Virus record (IMG/VR): IMGVR_UViG_3300037258_000301
Location: 87,625-151,624 of that record
Reading direction: 5' to 3' (one strand)
Origin: a virus
Length of the DNA: 64,000 bases
Below the pieces are notes generated by a model. That model saw only the letters and a list, made by a program, of their open reading frames with translations, ran no database searches and was not told the DNA's origin. Positions 17,743 through 25,492 of this stretch are shown here, one piece after another (within the stretch, counting starts at the first letter, position 1; every line of letters starts with the position of its first letter). A program made the translations under genes and the position numbers.

Positions 17743-18465
17743 GTGCCCGGCACCTTCATCGAAAAATCCCAGGTCGCGTCCATCGCGGGCGGTCTGCTCC
17801 GCAAAACCGGCGCCACCGCGTCCCAGCTGGTCAAGGCCATTGCCGTGTTCAAGAGCGACCTGGCCACGCGGCCCGTCACCCCGTTGCCGGACCGCAAGAT
17901 CCTGGAGCTGCCCGCAGAGCAGGCCAAGGCCCTGGGGATGCTGGCCCGGATCAGCGCGTCTCTGCCGGTGCCGCTCAAGCGCCGGGCGCTGAACGAGACC
18001 GAGATGGCCCAGTACATCGAAGCTCGGGAGGCGTTCCTTCTGGCCAAGAAGGCTCTGGAGCGTTTCGACGAGAACACCAAGGCCGTCTTGCACAACCACT
18101 TCGACGCCAAGGTCGAGGCCAACGGCTCGATCGACGACTCCACGCCCTTCCACGCGAAGAACGGCTGGTTGTGTGTCGAGGACAAGAGCAGCGGCGCGGC
18201 CGGCGGCGAGAAGAACAAGATCACCCGCGAGCTGTCCGGGGGCGGCCCGTCCTTCGGTGAATCGCACCTCGCCGCCATGCGCGACGACGGTGTCATCACC
18301 GAGCGGGAGTACCAGTCGCTTACCCGCATCCCGCGCTACCGCGAGCTGAACGACGACGCGGTGATCGCCAAGGTCGCTGCCGACTCGGAGTTTGCCGCGC
18401 GGGTCCTGGAGTACTCCACCGAGATCGCGCCGACCCCCTCGATCCAGCTCCGGCCGGCGAAGTGA
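17743..18465 (+). CDS. Hypothetical protein (240 aa)
   Basis: The GTG at 17743 has CGGAGG five bases upstream and follows a family promoter. The protein is soluble and mostly helical: SQVASIAGGLLRKTG near the start, a central YIEAREAFLLAKKALERFDE helix, then a mixed region with HFDAKVEANGS, and a C-terminal helical section with VAADSEFAARVLEY. I recognise no domain. It is followed, with a GTGA overlap, by a MerR-like DNA-binding protein, so the pair may act together in regulation. Confidence 0.55.
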   Translation: MPGTFIEKSQVASIAGGLLRKTGATASQLVKAIAVFKSDLATRPVTPLPDRKILELPAEQAKALGMLARISASLPVPLKRRALNETEMAQYIEAREAFLLAKKALERFDENTKAVLHNHFDAKVEANGSIDDSTPFHAKNGWLCVEDKSSGAAGGEKNKITRELSGGGPSFGESHLAAMRDDGVITEREYQSLTRIPRYRELNDDAVIAKVAADSEFAARVLEYSTEIAPTPSIQLRPAK

Positions 18466-18830
18466 GCGAGTCCTACGGTCGCCGCACACTCTCGCGGGAG
18501 GCCCGCGTCATCCTGTTGGATGACGCGGCGCCCGTTGAGGGGCAGTACTGGACCGCGCCTGACGACGCACCCCCGTGGTACTCGATCGGTGAGGTCAGCT
18601 CGTTCTTCCTCGGCTACCACAAGCGCTGGCTGACCGACATCCTTGACGAGGACCCGTCCATGGCCCTGTACGGGTCGCTGATCAACGGTCAGCGCCGGTA
18701 CCGCCTCTACGACGTCGAACGCACCGTGCACGCGCTCACGGCCGCTCAGCGCCTCTCTCCGCACCGTGCTCGGCTGGCACTCCTGCATGTCCGCCTAGCT
18801 GCTGTGCAGTACGGCTACCTCGATCTCTGA
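18462..18830 (+). CDS. MerR-like helix-turn-helix DNA-binding protein (122 aa)
   Basis: Residues 40-95 contain a winged-helix pattern like MerR or excisionase proteins: WYSIGEVSSFFLGYHKRWLT (first helices), then RRYRLYDVERTVHALTAAQR, where YRLYDVER matches the YR-Y-D-I/V pattern of the MerR wing. There is no effector domain. It probably binds phage DNA as a transcription factor. Coupled by GTGA to the preceding gene. Target unknown; the repeated promoter/operator is one candidate. Confidence 0.65.
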   Translation: MSESYGRRTLSREARVILLDDAAPVEGQYWTAPDDAPPWYSIGEVSSFFLGYHKRWLTDILDEDPSMALYGSLINGQRRYRLYDVERTVHALTAAQRLSPHRARLALLHVRLAAVQYGYLDL

Positions 18831-18843
18831 CTAAGGACGCCCC

Positions 18844-19170
18844 ATGACCAGTCCCCCATCCGGTAGCGACGGAGTGCCCGTCAATGGTGGTCCGTTCATC
18901 GAAGGGTCTTCCATGCCGATGCCCAGCAACTCTATGTGGAACGATCTCTCTCGCTTCGTCGACAAGAACGCCGTCGAGACGGAATCCCGGCTCGGTGAGA
19001 TCAGCGATGTTCTCCTCGATGCTCGCGAAAAGATCTCTGAGGCTCAGAAGTACATCGCTGAGGCGCAACAGAATCTGGCGCAGCTCAGGAAGTTCGTCAT
19101 TGGACAGGTGTTGGTGATACTCGTCCTCCTAGGACTGTTGATGATCATTTTTCTTGCGTTTCGACTCTGA
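18844..19170 (+). CDS. Coiled-coil protein with C-terminal transmembrane anchor (108 aa)
   Basis: After a disordered Ser/Gly/Pro N-terminus, residues 32-80 form a probable coiled coil (LDAREKISEAQKYIAEAQQN), followed by a single hydrophobic C-terminal segment (IGQVLVILVLLGLLMIIFLA). This tail-anchored layout places the body in the cytoplasm. It could be part of a lysis or exclusion complex; no specific family is recognised. AAGGA lies in the short gap before the ATG. Confidence 0.6.
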   Translation: MTSPPSGSDGVPVNGGPFIEGSSMPMPSNSMWNDLSRFVDKNAVETESRLGEISDVLLDAREKISEAQKYIAEAQQNLAQLRKFVIGQVLVILVLLGLLMIIFLAFRL

Positions 19171-19182
19171 GAGGACCTCTTC

Positions 19183-19422
19183 ATGGCACTGAACCCGGAG
19201 CAGATCCGCTCTCTGGCACGAGAGGACTTCGTCGAGGCTGTCTACCTGTCGTTGGGCGCCGCACAGGAGCAGGGGCTCCTCAGCTTCCCCACTTCGATCG
19301 AACGGCGTGCGGCGGCGACTCTGGTGTTCGACCAACTGACCATGCATGTCATGATCAAAATGTTGGTCGGCATGGCCCCCTCCATGAATCGGTCAGCGGA
19401 AAGCCAGGAGCGTTTCGGATGA
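19183..19422 (+). CDS. Hypothetical helical protein (79 aa)
   Basis: GAGAGGA precedes the ATG. The protein is helical with a hydrophobic, Met-rich stretch (LTMHVMIKMLVGMAPSM) that is too interrupted for a confident transmembrane call. It overlaps the exonuclease gene by four bases and so is probably co-translated with it. Function unknown. Confidence 0.5.
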   Translation: MALNPEQIRSLAREDFVEAVYLSLGAAQEQGLLSFPTSIERRAAATLVFDQLTMHVMIKMLVGMAPSMNRSAESQERFG

Positions 19423-20300
19423 GCAAGGTCCTCTACATCGACGGGCCAAACTTGACCATGCGTGCTCTGCATGCCGGCTTGCACGGTCCGATGTTTTCCA
19501 ACGGCGCCGACACCGCAGCTCTCACGATCTTCATCAACTCGCTGGGCAAGCTCGTTCGTGAAGAAGGTCCGAGTTACCTGGGTATTGCGTGGGATTCCCC
19601 CCATAAGGGTTTCCGTCATACCCTCTACGAGGGCTACAAGGCCAATCGGGCTGAGGCTCCAGTATTGGACGCCAAGGCATCCACCTTCGCGCTGGTGCGC
19701 GAGTTCTGCGACCTCGCTGGCATCCGTAGCCTGTCGTGCCCCACCATGGAGGCCGACGACATCATTGCGCGGCTGTGGTATGTCGCGGTGCAGGGACCGA
19801 TCGTTATCGCCAGCTCCGACCACGATTTTCTCCAACTGGCCGGGCCCAATCCCAGCGGTGTCTCCACCGAGGTCCTGCGTTTCGGCAAGGAGAATGACCG
19901 ATGGGATGCGGCCAAGGTCAGTGAGTACCACGACTCACCTGAGCACTATCCCCTGATCGCCGCCCTGGCCGGTGATCCCAGCGACAATATTCCCGGCATC
20001 AAGGGGATCGGCCCGAAGAAGGCCGTCAAGCTCCTGGAGAAACACGATTGGGACCTGGAGTCCGCTCTGGATGAGTACCCCGAGGAGCGGGAGCGGGTAC
20101 GGACCTTCTTCCAGATGATCGATCTTCGGAACTCGAACTTCTTTCCGCTTCTGGCCGATGCCGCGCCGGTACCAGTTGGTGAACAGGCGCGTACTGCGTC
20201 ACCTGAGCTGATGACATTCCTGGAGGACTACGAGCTGAAGGGAGCTTTGGCCAAGTTCCGCGCGGGCACTTTCTGGCGCGCAATCCCTTACAGACGCTGA
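19419..20300 (+). CDS. 5'-3' exonuclease / flap endonuclease (FEN family)
   Basis: A 293-residue protein like the N-terminal nuclease of DNA polymerase I. Metal ligands are visible in YIDGPNL near the start, MEADDIIARL (about 110) and ASSDHDFLQL (about 130). The helix-hairpin-helix DNA-binding block GDPSDNIPGIKGIGPKK (about 186-202) is nearly canonical. It should remove RNA primers and flaps during replication, complementing a DnaE-type polymerase that lacks this activity. ATGA-type coupling links it to the upstream small gene. Confidence 0.9.
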   Translation: MSKVLYIDGPNLTMRALHAGLHGPMFSNGADTAALTIFINSLGKLVREEGPSYLGIAWDSPHKGFRHTLYEGYKANRAEAPVLDAKASTFALVREFCDLAGIRSLSCPTMEADDIIARLWYVAVQGPIVIASSDHDFLQLAGPNPSGVSTEVLRFGKENDRWDAAKVSEYHDSPEHYPLIAALAGDPSDNIPGIKGIGPKKAVKLLEKHDWDLESALDEYPEERERVRTFFQMIDLRNSNFFPLLADAAPVPVGEQARTASPELMTFLEDYELKGALAKFRAGTFWRAIPYRR

Positions 20301-20336
20301 TATTTCGATAGGTGACCCGTCTTGTAGTGGATCATC

Positions 20337-20360
20337 CGAGGGGTTTAGAGTCTCCCCTCG
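20337..20360 (+). terminator. Possible hairpin after the exonuclease gene
   Basis: CGAGGGG and CCCCTCG form a 7-bp stem with a 10-base loop but no T-run follows. The same stretch holds TTGTAG and TAGAGT 18 bp apart, so this may be a promoter with an operator-like dyad instead. The 166-bp gap 20301-20466 has no other obvious feature. Confidence 0.35.
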
Positions 20361-20466
20361 ACGGTCCGTCCGTCATCGGTTCGCTCCTCCGCTCGCCTAG
20401 GCCCTCATGGCCCACGGGAAGGTCGGGCGGAGGGCGTACCTCATCCCCGTCTCGGAGGTTTCTTCC

Positions 20467-21024
20467 GTGTCCCAGCAAGAACTGTCTCGCCCCTCCGCTC
20501 CGTCGTCCGGAAGCCGACGTCAGCCCTATCGACCCCCGACCCCGGAAGAGGAGGTCAGGCGAGATCTGGCCTTTTCGATCTCTCTCCAGCGCCTCGGCGA
20601 GTCCATCGAGCACGGTTGGAAGATCAGTTTCAAAGAGTTCGACGGCGAGATCACCACGGGCTATCTCGCTGGCATGGACAGTGAGTACTTCTTGGTCTAC
20701 GTCCCCGACCCGGACTACACCGTGGTGACCGATGACCCCCATGACGGGTTCTTCGAGAAGGGCATCGCGCGAGGTCTGAACCCCACCTTCGAGCTGCACC
20801 ATCACAACACCTTCGAGGACGAGCTGTCGCATCCGAAGATGGTCGGTCAGGTCGAGGACTGGCGTCAGTGGTACGCCCAAGCCCGATCGGAAGAGGCCGC
20901 CGTCCCCGCTCAGGTTGAACGGGGGCGTACCGACATCGCGTCCGTCGGCGATATGCCCCGCAACGGGAAGTCGCAGCCCAGCATCACCGCGAAGCCACCC
21001 CACCCTCAGTTCAAGGGAGCTTGA
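20467..21024 (+). CDS. Possible Hfq/Sm-like RNA-binding protein (185 aa)
   Basis: The GTG at 20467 has CGGAGG eight bases upstream; an ATG 60 bases earlier has no ribosome site. The central part (about 35-105) reads LQRLGESIEHGWKISFKEFD, then EITTGYLAGMDSEYFLVYV. This resembles the Sm fold of Hfq, an N-terminal helix followed by strands with a KI.F..FDGEI..GYL.G.D pattern. The rest is low-complexity Pro/Ser/Arg at both ends. The similarity is by eye and weak; if real, the protein could bind phage or host RNA. Otherwise unknown. Confidence 0.4.
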   Translation: MSQQELSRPSAPSSGSRRQPYRPPTPEEEVRRDLAFSISLQRLGESIEHGWKISFKEFDGEITTGYLAGMDSEYFLVYVPDPDYTVVTDDPHDGFFEKGIARGLNPTFELHHHNTFEDELSHPKMVGQVEDWRQWYAQARSEEAAVPAQVERGRTDIASVGDMPRNGKSQPSITAKPPHPQFKGA

Positions 21025-21026
21025 TC

Positions 21027-21425
21027 ATGTTCACCATGTTGCCAGACTCCGATGTGGCTCTGATCGAAGATGTCATCCCTCGGGTCACCGAAACGGTCAC
21101 CGTACGTCCGACCTCACGTGTCACGAAGGTCGAGAAGGGGCGCACCTTCGTCGGCACCGCGTCGAGCACCTGGAGTGCCGAGCAACTGCTGAGCTACGTC
21201 GCCACCCAGATCCAGCAGCTGCATGGCCCCTTCCCGCGTGACCCGAAGAAGGAGGTCGCGATCATGCGATCTTTCGCTGGCCGTTGGGCCGAACAGGCAG
21301 GCCCGATCGCTCAGTACGCCTTTGAGGTGGCCGGCGGGATGTGGCGCAAGGCTCCCATCAGCATCACCCGCTTCTGTCTCAAATCCGATCCCTACTTCGC
21401 CGAGATCATCGCGAAGGAACTCTGA
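21027..21425 (+). CDS. Hypothetical protein (132 aa)
   Basis: The ATG at 21027 lies seven bases after AAGGGAG. The protein has a Val/Thr-rich N-terminal strand region (VTETVTVRPTSRVTKVEKG) followed by helices (WSAEQLLSYVATQIQQLHG, RSFAGRWAEQAGPIAQYAFE). Located immediately before the helicase loader, it may be a replication accessory factor. No known domain. Confidence 0.5.
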   Translation: MFTMLPDSDVALIEDVIPRVTETVTVRPTSRVTKVEKGRTFVGTASSTWSAEQLLSYVATQIQQLHGPFPRDPKKEVAIMRSFAGRWAEQAGPIAQYAFEVAGGMWRKAPISITRFCLKSDPYFAEIIAKEL

Positions 21426-21444
21426 ACCCTCTTTGGACGGTGCC

Positions 21445-22272
21445 ATGTTGTCCCTCGCGGACCACTACCCCGTCCCACACTTCATCCCCACGCTGACCAA
21501 TGACGAATTTCGACGATTCACCCCCACCGCCGTATGTCCGACGTGTCGTGGGGAGGGGAGCTTCCTGTGGGACTACGACGAGAATGGGCCAGTCGCCGCG
21601 CCAATACGGTGGCAATGCGACTGCCTGAGCCAAATCATCCTGAACAACTATCTGATGCGCTGCGGCTTGAACCCTCATCTATATTGGCGCACCGCCAAAG
21701 ATCTGCTCGCCTTCGAGCGGGGTGAGGCCGAGCTGGGTGAGTACGTATCCAGTCCCAACGAGTATGCCCAGGCCGGCATCGGGTTGAGCCTTACCGGCGA
21801 TCCGGTCAACGGGAAGTCGACCTGGGCGACGTTCCTGATGAAGGTCTTCATCGCCGAACAGTGGGACGTGCAGTGCATGAGTCTGGATACCCTGGCTGAC
21901 TCCTACACTGCCACTTGGGCCCGCAAGGGCAAGACCGAACAGCATCAACAGACCAGTACGGATTGGTTCACCGACCGCATCCTCAAGGTGCCCGTTCTGC
22001 TGATCGACAATATTGGCCGCAATGACAAACGCAATGATTTCAGTACGGTGCAGCAAGCGTTTCTTCGTATCACCAGCGAACGCCTGGAAACTGGTCGCGT
22101 CACTCTCATGACTTTCTCGGGCAAATCCGAGACCTCTCCGGTCCCGCTCGATCACCTCACGGCCACCACGTTGACCGTGAACCTGCGCGGACCTGATCTT
22201 TCCACCGCTTCCCGGCAACGCGTCATTGCCGACATCCAAGCTGGCATCCATCGCCCATTGAGACTGATCTGA
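21445..22272 (+). CDS. AAA+ ATPase, DnaC-like helicase loader
   Basis: A 275-residue protein. It begins with a zinc-binding CPTCRGEG...CDC element (about 31-60), as in some phage and bacterial loader proteins, and has Walker A SLTGDPVNGKSTWA (about 112-125), a Walker B VLLIDNIGRN and a sensor-like LMTFSGKS. The order zinc knuckle, AAA+ core, and position 12 bp before a DnaB-like helicase gene support a loader that places helicase on DNA. The upstream ribosome site is weak (GGACGG). Confidence 0.75.
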   Translation: MLSLADHYPVPHFIPTLTNDEFRRFTPTAVCPTCRGEGSFLWDYDENGPVAAPIRWQCDCLSQIILNNYLMRCGLNPHLYWRTAKDLLAFERGEAELGEYVSSPNEYAQAGIGLSLTGDPVNGKSTWATFLMKVFIAEQWDVQCMSLDTLADSYTATWARKGKTEQHQQTSTDWFTDRILKVPVLLIDNIGRNDKRNDFSTVQQAFLRITSERLETGRVTLMTFSGKSETSPVPLDHLTATTLTVNLRGPDLSTASRQRVIADIQAGIHRPLRLI

Positions 22273-22284
22273 GAGGGAGGGGCC

Positions 22285-23613
22285 ATGCGAGAATCCGAAC
22301 GCGTCCTACTCTCCCACCTCACCGAGACGGCGTCGTTGGAGCTGCTCTCCGCCGAGGGCTTCGCGACCGAGCAGGGCTGCGAGGTGCTCTCCTCGGAGAT
22401 CGTTCGGTCGATCGTGCGTTGGGCGATCGCGTTGTACTTCGAGTCCGGCCGCGACGTGCCGATCACTCGACGCATGATCGAGGAGACCTGGGAGCACGAG
22501 CTGGAGCAGCTCGACGTCCAGATCGACGACGAGCATGAGTTGGAGCCGGTCGAGTGGGTGATCGATGACCTACGGGCCGCCTACGCCGGCAAGATCGCTC
22601 ATGACTTCGCCACGAAGCTCGCCGTGGCCGTCGGCGAGGAAGCCCATGCCCCCGATCGCGTGAAGGTGCTGTTGGAATACAGCCACGAGTTGTTCGCTAT
22701 CACCCGCACGCTGGTGTCTCGTCGGCAGGAGGCAGACCTGGGGCAGGGCGTGGACATGGCCCTCACGAGCTACTTCCAGCGGGTTGAGGCCAACACCCAT
22801 CTGGAGGGACTGACCTTCGGCCTGCCCTCCATCGACAACCACACCAAAGGTATCCACCCTGGCGAGGTGGCCGTGTTCGCGGCCCCCTCGGGTGAGGGCA
22901 AATCCTGGGTGGGACTCAAGGCCACCTTCGAGGAATGGCGCCGGCACCGTAAGTCAATCCTGTTCACCCTGGAGAACTCTCTGCCCATGACGTTCGACCG
23001 GCTCGTCTGCGTGGGTGCGGGAGTGCGGTATGAGGCATGGCAGGAAGGGTCTTGTACCGAGCCGGAGATCTTGCGGGTTAAGCAACTCCTGGAAGAAATG
23101 CGCGACACTGACTGGTGCCCGCTGGTCATCATGCCCGGCCGGAACGAGCGCACCATGACCGCGATGGTGCGCAAGACGTTCACCGAAAACGCTGTCTCGC
23201 TGATCATCGACCAGCTCTCCTTCGTTGAAGAGACCATCAAGGGTGCCAAGCAGCGCAACAGGTGGGGCGCTTTTGGCGACATGATGCACGAGTTGCATGA
23301 CGAGGTGGCCGAGGGCAAGGAAAAGCTCTCGGCTTTCGTTTTGCATCAGATCAACCGCAAGGGCATCGAGGAGGCAGCCAAGACCGGCCGCTTCCACATG
23401 GAGCATTTGGCCGAGGCCAGTGAGATCGAACGCACTGCCGACTTCATTTATGCGGCCTACCGCTCCGATTTCGACAAGCAGAACAATCTCGCCACCTGGC
23501 AGCAACTCAAAGGTCGTCGGGTACGACCACATGATGACTGGCCGATGGTGTGGGACCTTGCGCGCGGTCACATCGCCGTACGTGGCGACGAACCTTCTCG
23601 GAGGGCGGCATGA
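22285..23613 (+). CDS. DnaB-like replicative DNA helicase
   Basis: A 442-residue protein. The N-terminal 160 residues are helical (interaction domain). The RecA-type ATPase domain starts near 185 with LTFGLPSIDNHTKGIHPGEV and Walker A APSGEGKSW. A strand-helix block ILFTLENSLPM and Walker B SLIIDQLSFV follow, then FVLHQINRKG and HLAEASEIERTADFIYAAYR, a DnaB motif-3/4-like block. It should form a hexamer at the replication fork. Coupled to primase by ATGA and preceded by the loader. Confidence 0.88.
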   Translation: MRESERVLLSHLTETASLELLSAEGFATEQGCEVLSSEIVRSIVRWAIALYFESGRDVPITRRMIEETWEHELEQLDVQIDDEHELEPVEWVIDDLRAAYAGKIAHDFATKLAVAVGEEAHAPDRVKVLLEYSHELFAITRTLVSRRQEADLGQGVDMALTSYFQRVEANTHLEGLTFGLPSIDNHTKGIHPGEVAVFAAPSGEGKSWVGLKATFEEWRRHRKSILFTLENSLPMTFDRLVCVGAGVRYEAWQEGSCTEPEILRVKQLLEEMRDTDWCPLVIMPGRNERTMTAMVRKTFTENAVSLIIDQLSFVEETIKGAKQRNRWGAFGDMMHELHDEVAEGKEKLSAFVLHQINRKGIEEAAKTGRFHMEHLAEASEIERTADFIYAAYRSDFDKQNNLATWQQLKGRRVRPHDDWPMVWDLARGHIAVRGDEPSRRAA

Positions 23614-24638
23614 GCACCTTCATTCAGGGGCGCCTGCCGACCACGCAGAAGAAGATGCTTTGTCGCGATCTGCTCGCCGAGTTCGGGGCCCGCAACATCA
23701 CCGAGCACTCCAACGGCGAACTGATCCACTCTTGCTGTCTGCCGTTCGGTCAGCATCGCAACGGCGACAGCAACCCCTCGGCTTCGTTGAACTATCAGAA
23801 GCTCACCTACTCATGTCTCGGATGTGGAAACTCGGGCGGCCTGTTGTGGTTCCTGGCCGTATGCCGGGGCGAGGAACCCCTGGAGGTGCGCAAGTGGCTG
23901 GAGAACGCCACCGGCACCGAGGGTGGGGTGCTCGACCTCCAGAATCTGCTTCGACTTATCGACGAAATCTTCGAGCCCAAAACTTCGGTCTACCAACCGA
24001 TGCCAAAGTACGACCCGTCGATATTGGACGCATGGCGGCAACCCAACTTCCATCCTCTCCTCACTGAGGGCGCGCCCGATCTCGATATCGAAGGATGGCA
24101 CATGCCCGAAGAGACATTGCGTCACTTTGATATTGGTTACGATCTCACCACCGACCGCATCACCATCCCAGTGTGGTGGAAGGGGAAACTGGTCGGTTGG
24201 CAGGCCCGTGCGGTCTGTGACGATGAGGAGAACAAGTACAAGTCCTCTCCTGAGCTACCGCGTCGGTCCATTATGTACAACTACAGCCAACGTGACCACT
24301 ACATCGTCGTGGAGAGCCCAAAGTCCGTGCTGCGCCATTATCATCACCAGCCGACCATCGCGGCTACCTTCGGCGCCAAGGTGGAGCAGGCACAGCAGGC
24401 TCTCCTGCACAGTGCCGGCCGGGTCGTGTTGTGGTTCGACAACGACCCGGCGGGCTGGTCGGCCACCCGCAAGGTTGGTAATCGGCTGACCGCCTACACC
24501 TCGGTCTACGCCGTGCTCAGCCCCTGGAAAGGAGGACCGGAGAATCTTCCCGATGGCGTCATGGATCAGCTCGTCGAGCAGGCAGTGCCCTACGCTGTGT
24601 GGCACTTACCAGATCAACTGCGACGTTGGAGACCCTGA
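23610..24638 (+). CDS. DNA primase (CHC2 zinc finger + Toprim)
   Basis: A 342-residue protein that makes RNA primers at the fork. The N-terminal zinc domain has HSCCLPFGQHRNGDSNPS and then TYSCLGCGNSG, with Cys/His placed as in CHC2-type fingers. The central catalytic part contains TIPVWWKGKLVGWQAR and the Toprim core YIVVESPKSVLRHY (catalytic Glu), followed by VVLWFDNDPAGW (DxD metal ligands). It starts four bases before the end of the helicase gene. It is shorter than bacterial DnaG and lacks the C-terminal DnaB-interaction domain. Confidence 0.88.
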   Translation: MSTFIQGRLPTTQKKMLCRDLLAEFGARNITEHSNGELIHSCCLPFGQHRNGDSNPSASLNYQKLTYSCLGCGNSGGLLWFLAVCRGEEPLEVRKWLENATGTEGGVLDLQNLLRLIDEIFEPKTSVYQPMPKYDPSILDAWRQPNFHPLLTEGAPDLDIEGWHMPEETLRHFDIGYDLTTDRITIPVWWKGKLVGWQARAVCDDEENKYKSSPELPRRSIMYNYSQRDHYIVVESPKSVLRHYHHQPTIAATFGAKVEQAQQALLHSAGRVVLWFDNDPAGWSATRKVGNRLTAYTSVYAVLSPWKGGPENLPDGVMDQLVEQAVPYAVWHLPDQLRRWRP

Positions 24639-24802
24639 TGGCTATCCGCAAGTTCGGCATCCAGGAAGCGATCCTCACCACCGAGGACGCCGACGACGAC
24701 CTCATTCGGAAGGAGGCAGCCCGCGCATGGACCCCCGAGGACGCGGCCCAGTTGGCTCAGGAGAACTCGGACTCGTCATTCGGGGACTCGGACCGCTCCT
24801 AG
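24638..24802 (+). CDS. Small acidic protein (54 aa)
   Basis: The ATG overlaps the primase stop (TGATG). The sequence is acidic (TTEDADDDLIRKEAARAWTP) with a Ser/Asp-rich tail. Coupling to primase and an in-frame ATG are the evidence. Function unknown; a replisome accessory peptide is plausible. Confidence 0.5.
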   Translation: MAIRKFGIQEAILTTEDADDDLIRKEAARAWTPEDAAQLAQENSDSSFGDSDRS

Positions 24803-24819
24803 CTTCCACGTGCCGTCAG

Positions 24820-25488
24820 TTGGCCACCTGGACCGTTTGGGATGTCAACGGCTACTACGGGAGCTTGGGTTTTCGCTTCGGTGATCGGCCGAGTAAGCGT
24901 CAACTGCGGCATGCCTTCGAGCGTCTACGCGGGCACGACAATGCACGCCTGACCGAGATCCTGCACGTCCTGTTGCGCCAACGGGCTGAGTACGACCGCT
25001 GCGCGTTCGGAGAGCCTTTCTACGACCGAATGTTCACCGAGTTCATCAAACGGGTCGCCGAGCGTCTGGCTGGGGCAGCAGGCCGTGCCCAGCGTGACGT
25101 CCTGGACGACTGGGGTTTCCGCGACCTGCCAGAGGACTTCGACGAACTGGAACGAGAGTTCCTGGCTGACCCCTCTTCCCCTCGCCGATCCTCATGGGCT
25201 ACCGTGGTCTGGCCGTGGTCCTGGTACGCGGACCGAACCGAGAGTGTCGACTTGGTTCGGCTATCTGTTTGGCAACAAGCCCTGGTCCGTCATCTTCGCG
25301 TCGCTCGTTTTTCTGTCGGCCTCTCCGGCTACGGTGATCCCGTCAGTGCCCGCGTGATCGGTGGGGACTGGGTGGTCTTCCTCCGGGACGACCAAATACC
25401 TGACGAAGGTCGGGCACGACAAGCCGCACGACAAGTACATACGAGCGCCACTTATGCGCTCCAGGACAATAACCGTACAAGGAGAACC
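24820..25488 (+). CDS. J-domain-like (DnaJ-like) phage protein without its own stop codon
   Basis: From a TTG at 24820 the reading frame gives ATWTVWDVNGYYGSLGFRFG, the D.N.YY..LG pattern of the J-like proteins of actinophages, then RQLRHAFERLRG and LTEILHVLLRQRAEYDRC. The His-Pro-Asp motif of true J proteins is missing. The C-terminal part has WSWYADRTES...WQQALVRH and GGDWVVFLRDD. Oddly, the frame has no stop and runs straight into the ATG of the next gene at 25489. From about 25388 on, the codon use is better in the +1 frame, suggesting a frameshift. No ribosome site is seen before the TTG, so the start is uncertain. Confidence 0.5.
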
Positions 25489-25492
25489 ATGA
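25361..25492 (+). other. Overlapping +1-frame segment closing the J-like gene
   Basis: In the frame one base ahead of the J-like protein, codons from about 25388 read TTKYLTKVGHDKPHDKY with the C/G-ending AAG, GAC, CAC, TAC codons of this genome, and end in a TGA that overlaps the next ATG by four bases. The in-frame alternative has CAA, ATA, GCA and CGA codons rare here. This may be the true C-terminus of the J-like protein reached by frameshift, or a separate small protein (GTG 25361). Confidence 0.35.

Noticed and set aside
20301-20466. A promoter (TTGTAG, TAGAGT) before the Sm-like gene
   Set aside because: Spacing is 18 bp and neither hexamer nor flanks match the repeated family. Noted but not called as a promoter.
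25247-25357. A 36-residue membrane protein starting GTG 25247 in the +1 frame of the J-like gene
   Set aside because: The hydrophobic stretch is probably a shadow, because the J-like frame over the same bases reads sensibly (WQQALVRH ... GGDWVVFLRDD). No ribosome site precedes the GTG.
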